Of a stretch of DNA of 64,000 bases, positions 59,401 to 64,000 are shown piece after piece. A model generated the notes under the pieces. The model was not told the origin of the DNA. It worked only from the letters and a program-made list of their open reading frames with translations, and did no database searches. Source of the DNA: Vitis vinifera (lineage: Eukaryota > Streptophyta > Magnoliopsida > Vitales > Vitaceae); the NCBI RefSeq assembly GCF_030704535.1, contig NC_081810.1:7760501-7824500 (forward strand). Direction: 5' to 3'. How positions within the stretch are numbered: position 1 is the first letter of the stretch; each line of letters opens with the position of its first letter. Both the position numbers and the translations under genes were made by a program.

Positions 59401-61306
59401 AAAGGTCCCCTTCTATCCTCTGATGAAATGATTTCTTCTTTCTCTTTTGTTTTTATTTCCCGTGTTAACCTCTAGTATTTTAAATGAGAAGCTGCCCTAT
59501 GAGTACGTGAATCTTTGCTAATATCTTAGTCAATTAAAATAGAGAATACTTTACTTGTGTATTTATTTGTTTTCCTAACTTTATTTTTGGTGAGAGCAAG
59601 TTTGAGGCCCTTGCTAGTATTTTAAATGAGAAGCCTGCCCTACCACTACGGGAACCTTTGCTAATATCAAAAATAGAGAGTAGCTTCTTTTTAACTTTTA
59701 AGGATTTTTTTTTATTCCATTTTTTTATCTTTTTAGATTTCCTACCCTATTCAATAGGAACGAAGCCAACTCCAATTAGTATTATCTTCTTATTAGGAGC
59801 ATCATAAATATTTCACAACTAATTTAGAGACTTGATTATTCAATAGTTTTATATGGTTTCATTTAGTAAATGTGAGTGTTTTGCCATAACTTTCTCCTCA
59901 TTCTTATAATTCTCGTTACTATCTCCTTGTTCTTATAAATTGATCAAAAATTAATAAAAAATCTCCTTGTTCTTTTTTTGATAGACAGAGACAAAATTAA
60001 ATTAAAACACGCCAAAACAGGGGGCGCTCCCTATGTACACAGGCAATATACAAAGAAAGCCAAACCCTAGGCAACAGAGGAGGGAAAAAACCTAGAAAGG
60101 ACAAAGTTAACCAACACTCCAATCACCCAACAAGTTCAGAAAAAAGAGATAGTCCAAGTCCATAAACTGTTGAGACCACTCAAGAAGAGACCGTAGAAAG
60201 AGGTTCCTCAAGCTCGTATCTGACATCTCTTCCTCTTTGAACATTCTTCGATTTCGCTCTCCCCAAATACACCAAAACAGACAAATAGGCGTTATTCTCC
60301 AAACTATACTCCTTTTCTTTCCTACGCCCTTAAATTTTTCATTCAAGAAGCAGATTTCTCACTGAGTCCGGGAGCATCCACATCACCCCAAAAGAAGAAA
60401 GCAACGAAATCCAAAGCTCCCTTGTCTTACCACAATGAATTAGAATGTGGTCCGCCGATTCCTCATTCTCTTTACAAAGATTGCATCTATTAACCATAGA
60501 CCAACCCCTCCTCATTAACATATCAACAGTAAAAATTTTACCCCAAACTGCTTCCCAAGCAAAAAAACGGGTTCTCAAAGGGGCATACGAACCCCAAACC
60601 TCCTTTGCTGGAAAAATCTCCTTGTTCTTATAAGTTGTAATCTCATAATTTTATGACTATTGAAGCTTACCATTTATGTGGCACCTGGTATTCATTTTCA
60701 GTGAGTATCGCCATCTTTTCTGTATCTCAAGCTTACACTCTGTCTTTTCCTCGGGATTTTAGTGGTCTTTGGCCTATACCCTAGCGCACAGGTCATTTTT
60801 AGCTATATTTGTTGAAACTCGGTCCATGATATGACATTTGCTCTAATGTCAAATGATACATACCATCTCTATGCATTTCATATTGATTGTAAAGCCTTAA
60901 TTGCATATATCATTAATGGTTATGTGACTTGTGATGCATCTATGTTCAACGTTTTTCTCTTGGTGCAATTATTTATTCAGGCTCTGCATCTAAGTAACAA
61001 TGGGCTCAAATCCCTTCCCCGTAATTTATTCAAGATGTGCCTCCAACTCTCAACCCTCGATCTCCATGGCACCGAAATCACTATGGATCTCCTCCGTCAA
61101 GTATGTTCTTTCCTTTCTGTCATTCATTACATTAACTTCGGTTCCTTTTCTGCCCACTTCATTCTAAGACATGTAAATGAACATTTATCTGCCAGTTTGA
61201 AGGGTGGGAAAATTTTGATGAACGTCGTCGGGACAAACATCAGAAGCAACTGGATTTCAGAGTTGTGGACTCTACCGCATTTGATGAAGGAGCTGATAAA
61301 AACTGA
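54336..61306 (+). CDS. Ubiquitin-like and LRR domain protein, At2g30105-like
   Basis: Predicted 380-residue protein from ten exons: 54336-54525, 54622-54716, 54923-55084, 56654-56764, 56979-57079, 58733-58870, 59128-59176, 59339-59404, 60981-61100 and 61196-61306. The phases close exactly. A ubiquitin-like fold covers about residues 19-91 (ITLNIKFSGRSIPV ... GQKLIFKGRVLADGMTL ... GAKVMLMAS); it has no C-terminal Gly-Gly for conjugation, so it is an integral domain. Short LRRs of the intracellular (PIRL/Shoc2) type follow from about residue 150 to 335 (RVLDLNNNFIQDVPVKIG, RQLHIASNKLTSLPIQIG, LHLSNNGLKSLPRNLF). The tail reads FEGWENFDERRRDKHQKQL. This matches the Arabidopsis protein At2g30105. 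Function is unknown; a proteasome or ubiquitin-receptor link is only suggested by the fold. Introns hold a LINE, an LTR-like stretch and a possible MITE. Confidence 0.88.
55302..56040. mobile_element. LTR-like insert in the third intron (fossil)
   Basis: This stretch is clearly more GC-rich than the rest of the intron and has no coding frame of note. It starts near tgtgtaacactgg and ends near ggttatgca, so TG...CA ends are possible; together with its length of about 740 bp it looks like a lone LTR. No internal retroelement part was recognised. The family is unknown and the assignment is tentative. Confidence 0.3.
56428..56492. repeat. (TA)n/(TG)n compound microsatellite
   Basis: TA and CATA units run directly into about 14 TG units in the third intron of the ubiquitin-like/LRR gene. 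Confidence 0.9.
58117..58397. mobile_element. Possible MITE in the fifth intron
   Basis: The left end agtggtggagccagaaattc and the right end, reverse-complemented taggggtggaatcatata, are related. The short phrase tacacc lies on both sides and may be a target duplication. The inside contains a GA microsatellite (58158-58197). Non-coding. Confidence 0.3.
58158..58197. repeat. (GA)n microsatellite
   Basis: About 40 bp of mostly GA dinucleotides. The short Arg-Glu-rich frame here is a translation of the repeat. Confidence 0.85.
59472..59690. repeat. Diverged tandem duplication in the eighth intron
   Basis: A block of about 75 bp starting ctagtattttaaatgagaag occurs at 59472 and again at 59614, 142 bp apart. 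Matching continues through gccct, acgtgaa/acgggaa, ctttgctaatatc and atagaga. Confidence 0.75.
59974..60611 (-). mobile_element. 5'-truncated L1-type LINE in the eighth intron
   Basis: About 638 bp inserted antisense to the host gene. It is flanked by a perfect 18-bp target duplication, aaaaatctccttgttctt, at 59956-59973 and 60612-60629. Its 3' end (left here) is a T run on the plus strand. The minus-strand frame at 60339-60578 encodes FFAWEAVWGKIFTVDMLMRR, then CNLCKENEESADHILIHC, which is the zinc-binding (zf-RVT) domain after LINE reverse transcriptases. A second frame at 60107-60346 (RITPICLFWCIWGERNRRMF) continues the LINE C-terminus in another phase, so the copy carries at least one frameshift. 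Dead on arrival from truncation, and probably fairly recent, as its target duplication is perfect. Confidence 0.88.
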
Positions 61307-62242
61307 CAGCATAGTTGGCTGCTCATATAAATCGGCTCCGCAAATAGATTCAGACGTGTTACAGGTGCAAAAGATTGTAGCTCTCTTTTATGCGTGATTT
61401 TTCTGTGACATTTTTTCAACTTATTAGTGAAATCATAAACATGGACTATTGTTTGCTTTCGGATGAGAAAAATCTTTTGGGCTTAACTTAATACTGGAAT
61501 GAATCTGAGCCGCCTGGAGAACCCGAGGGATGGATCTGAAAGTGAATTCTGACTATTTCATCAACGAAAATTTGGAGCCTGATCCTGAGCCTGAAGAGCC
61601 CAAGAGAAATAGATGGAGCCCATAGCCTAGAAAGCACAAATACGCGATGCAAGTAGATTTTTACATCTTAGGTTTGGGCCCAATGGACCATGGCCTATAG
61701 AGGCCAATTTTGGGCCTGGGGCAAATGGCGTAATGGGCCTGCATCAGAAGCTTTACTTTTGTGATGCGCTTATTGGGCCGATGGACATCAGAAGGCTGAT
61801 GGGCAAAGGGCTTGATGAAATCATGTTGGGCCTGGACCTAATACATTTGCGGTACTATGGGTCTTGCGAGGCAACAACAATCCTCTTTCATACAAACCAA
61901 AACCAAAGCTATAAAACCGAACTAAAAGCATAAAGCTGTCCTAAAAGGAAAATTGCAAGCATGAAAAGTCTTTTAAGTTGGCTACTACAAAAAATGAAAT
62001 AGAAAGGAAAACCAAATAAGCAAATGCGATCCAAAGACAAACAAGCAATATGGATATACCATCAAGACAATCAATTTTATATTAAAGGTGGTGTTTCAAT
62101 AGTAATATCCATTTTCTGTTCTCATCATGAATTGAGCAGCAGAATAAAAAGGCCACATATGCTAAAGAGAGTTGGTCCACGAATCACAAGAGAGACCAAC
62201 AAACCCGACCACAGGAACTGGATTGGCTTGCAGACAATCAAC
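61307..62242. promoter_or_regulatory. DNA between convergent genes, with a TGGGCC cluster
   Basis: Lies between the 3' ends of the ubiquitin-like/LRR gene and the E1 gene, so it holds both 3' UTRs. Between 61676 and 61840 it has five TGGGCC motifs (tttgggcccaat, tttgggcctgg, aatgggcctgc, attgggccgat, gttgggcctgg), the site II motif usually found in promoters. A 31-codon acidic frame starts at 61532 (MDLKVNSDYFINENLEPDPE) and is not called as a gene. Confidence 0.4.
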
Positions 62243-64000
62243 CTACCCGAAGTAAATTGATACCTGAGGAATGTCAATATCATTATCCTCATCATCCTCA
62301 CATGCCACCACAACATCCAAGTGAGACCGGTATGCAGGTAGTTCCACCTTGGCCACTTCCCGGGCCAGATCCACTACCTTCTTGTCCATTCGCTCCCTGT
62401 GTCGAGGGAACATACTGTTGTAGAGCAGGCAACTTCCACATGAGATACTATATGCATTCAGCCCCTTGTCCTTGAGCCATTGGAGAAGTTCCCTTAGAGT
62501 CGGATTGTCTTTGAGGATCCACCTGTCCCAAACAGTCCAGCTCATATCCCGGTGCTTGATGACTTTGGGCGGGACTGGCTCAGCCATGGAGAAAAGTGGG
62601 AGGGCTAGGTTGGCAAATGTGTTGCGATAGTCTTCCAGTTTGTGCCCTCCATCCAAAACCTTGTACAGTTCAAGGCAGACAAGACCCGTGGCCATTGCTG
62701 TGGAGGTTGCAATCGCAGGGATAATCCTCCCAGCAATGAACTTGGCTTTCAGTTTGTCAACTTCAGGAATGCTGTAGTTCCTCGCCCTCATGTTTGCAAG
62801 ACCGGCTATCAGGTCCATATGGTAATTTGTATCATCATCCTGCACATTACATTTATGGGACCATATTAAGGAGAGTTAAAACAAAACATAGGGCGTTTTC
62901 CACACCATCTACCAGATGTGCCAAGTTTAACACAGTTTATTCAAACACCTGTGAGTGTTTCGAAATTTCTAAAAATGCAAAAAGGAGACGAACCTTCTCA
63001 AACTGAATTGGGTTCATCCTGAACCCTGGTGGCAGACTCTTCCAGCTCTGCTCTATCTTAGCAAGTAGTTCATTGATGACTGCTGCATCATCTACAGATG
63101 CAGTAGAAAGGCTAGTAGCCTTCTCATCGGTCACAATCTTCACATCAGTCTTTGGCTGAAATTCTGGCACTATCACCTTATCAACAGCTTCAGCCAACTT
63201 CTTAGGATGCTTGGCCCAGTCAGGAATTGGGATGCCAAATGTCTCAGCCCGTAGAATGGATGCCGCCATGACAAAATAGAGGTGACCAGCATCAGCAGCT
63301 GAGAACTGTAATGGATGAGGGAATCGCTTGGGAGCTGACCAGAATGGAGCCCCAGTGCTGGTTGCAGCATCCTCAGGAAAAGTAAAAATCAACTGCTTAA
63401 CACGGTTAACAAAATAATCTTCAAACCTGTTAAATAGAAGGCAGTGAGAAATCAGCACAGAGAACATAGTGTGTAGGGAAATGACAAATATGATCAATTA
63501 CACGGGAAATACCTGAGACGGGCCCAGGTGATACAGTCCTGGAATGTCTCACATCTCTCTCTCTCAAGGCATTCGAGAACACGTTCCAGGTTATCCCTAG
63601 CTTGAGCATCACCAGCATTCCTCATTGCAGATGCATATTCAGTTGGATTAGACAAAAATGCATTCACTTCTGCTGGCGTTTTCTCAAGCAAACCCTCAAA
63701 CTCGGATCGAGCCCATGTCAAGCAGTGGTCAATATTGTGTGGGAAAGAGTGCACCGTGCACATGGGAGCTTGTTTCTCAGGTGGGTCTCTTGAGGCACCA
63801 TAATTTTCTGTCAGGTGAGGAATTACCATCTGCGTGTTGCATTTGGCACCCAGAGTTCCCGACTCAAGCAGCGGTTTCTGGAAATACAAGCACCTCTGAT
63901 CAACATACAACCTCGCATTGACATTGTCTAGTGCATTGATAACGACACTCAAATTCTCCCAAAAGGCATCATTAAACACATTCTCTGTCTCAGGGCCCAC
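62243..64000 (-). CDS. UBA1: Ubiquitin-activating enzyme E1, C-terminal part (partial)
   Basis: Three 3' exons are in the window: 64000-63513 (continues past the edge), 63426-62994 and 62839-62243; the phases agree. The protein begins here inside the active adenylation domain ([16 protein letters not shown] ... [12 protein letters not shown]). The catalytic cysteine lies in [20 protein letters not shown], its codon at 63761-63759. The second catalytic Cys half-domain follows, with the adenylation-domain end ([20 protein letters not shown]). The ubiquitin-fold domain that docks the E2 closes the chain ([21 protein letters not shown]), ending [12 protein letters not shown]1 activates ubiquitin with ATP and passes it to E2 enzymes in the cytosol and nucleus. 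Arabidopsis has UBA1 and UBA2; UBA1 (At2g30110) is next to At2g30105, which matches the neighbour seen here. About 577 codons or fewer are visible of roughly 1080 expected. Confidence 0.93.

Noticed and set aside
1-64000. tRNA, rRNA, known microRNA precursors or organelle inserts
   Set aside because: Scanning by eye for common plant microRNA sequences, tRNA box motifs and organelle genes gave nothing convincing; a covariance-model search would be more sensitive.

Overview
This is nuclear DNA of a flowering plant. It is AT-rich, its genes carry spliced introns with GT-AG borders, and it holds plant-specific families (GARP and bZIP factors, a PPR protein, an ETO1-like protein, an LRR receptor-like kinase) plus many small inverted-repeat elements. 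The gene content and the look of the interspersed elements suggest a woody eudicot; grapevine (Vitis) is my best guess. That guess is from memory of such sequences, not a search.

Layout. 1-3.2 kb holds two decayed partial copies of the 3' end of the gene next door. 3.2-4.4 kb is an intact four-exon bZIP factor (+). 7.5-9.0 kb is a five-exon GARP/MYB-like factor with EAR-type repression motifs (-). 9-15 kb is a gene-poor stretch rich in small elements. 15.2-18.2 kb is a two-exon PPR protein of the At2g30100 type (+). 19.1-20.3 kb is a small element split by a Mutator-like inverted-repeat element. 24.0-29.0 kb is an ETO1-like BTB-TPR protein in four exons (+). 30.2-35.7 kb is a nine-exon LRR receptor-like pseudokinase of the MRH1 / At3g56050 type (-). 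36-46 kb is almost gene-free, with a second Mutator-like element at 41.5-42.5 kb. 46.4-47.1 kb is a single-exon glutaredoxin-like protein with a four-CxxC tail (-). 51.7-54.1 kb is a striking foldback element. 54.3-61.3 kb is a ten-exon ubiquitin-like plus LRR protein of the At2g30105 type (+). 62.2-64.0 kb is the 3' part of a ubiquitin-activating enzyme E1, UBA1/UBA2 (-), running off the window.

Two observations stand out. First, 51660-54075 is an inverted-repeat element with ends of about 190 bp. It is filled with about 22 copies (some partial) of a 31-bp near-perfect palindrome, separated by A/T-only spacers. The spacer orientation flips near 53.3 kb, so the whole element can fold on itself while each unit can also form its own hairpin. 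It lies about 260 bp upstream of the ubiquitin-like/LRR start codon. Second, the PPR, ubiquitin-like/LRR and E1 genes lie in the same order as At2g30100, At2g30105 and At2g30110 in Arabidopsis. Here about 36 kb with three further genes and many elements separates the first two.

Exon borders were set by hand from splice consensus and reading phase. In all six complete genes the phases close exactly. No tRNA, rRNA, known microRNA precursor or organelle insert was recognised.
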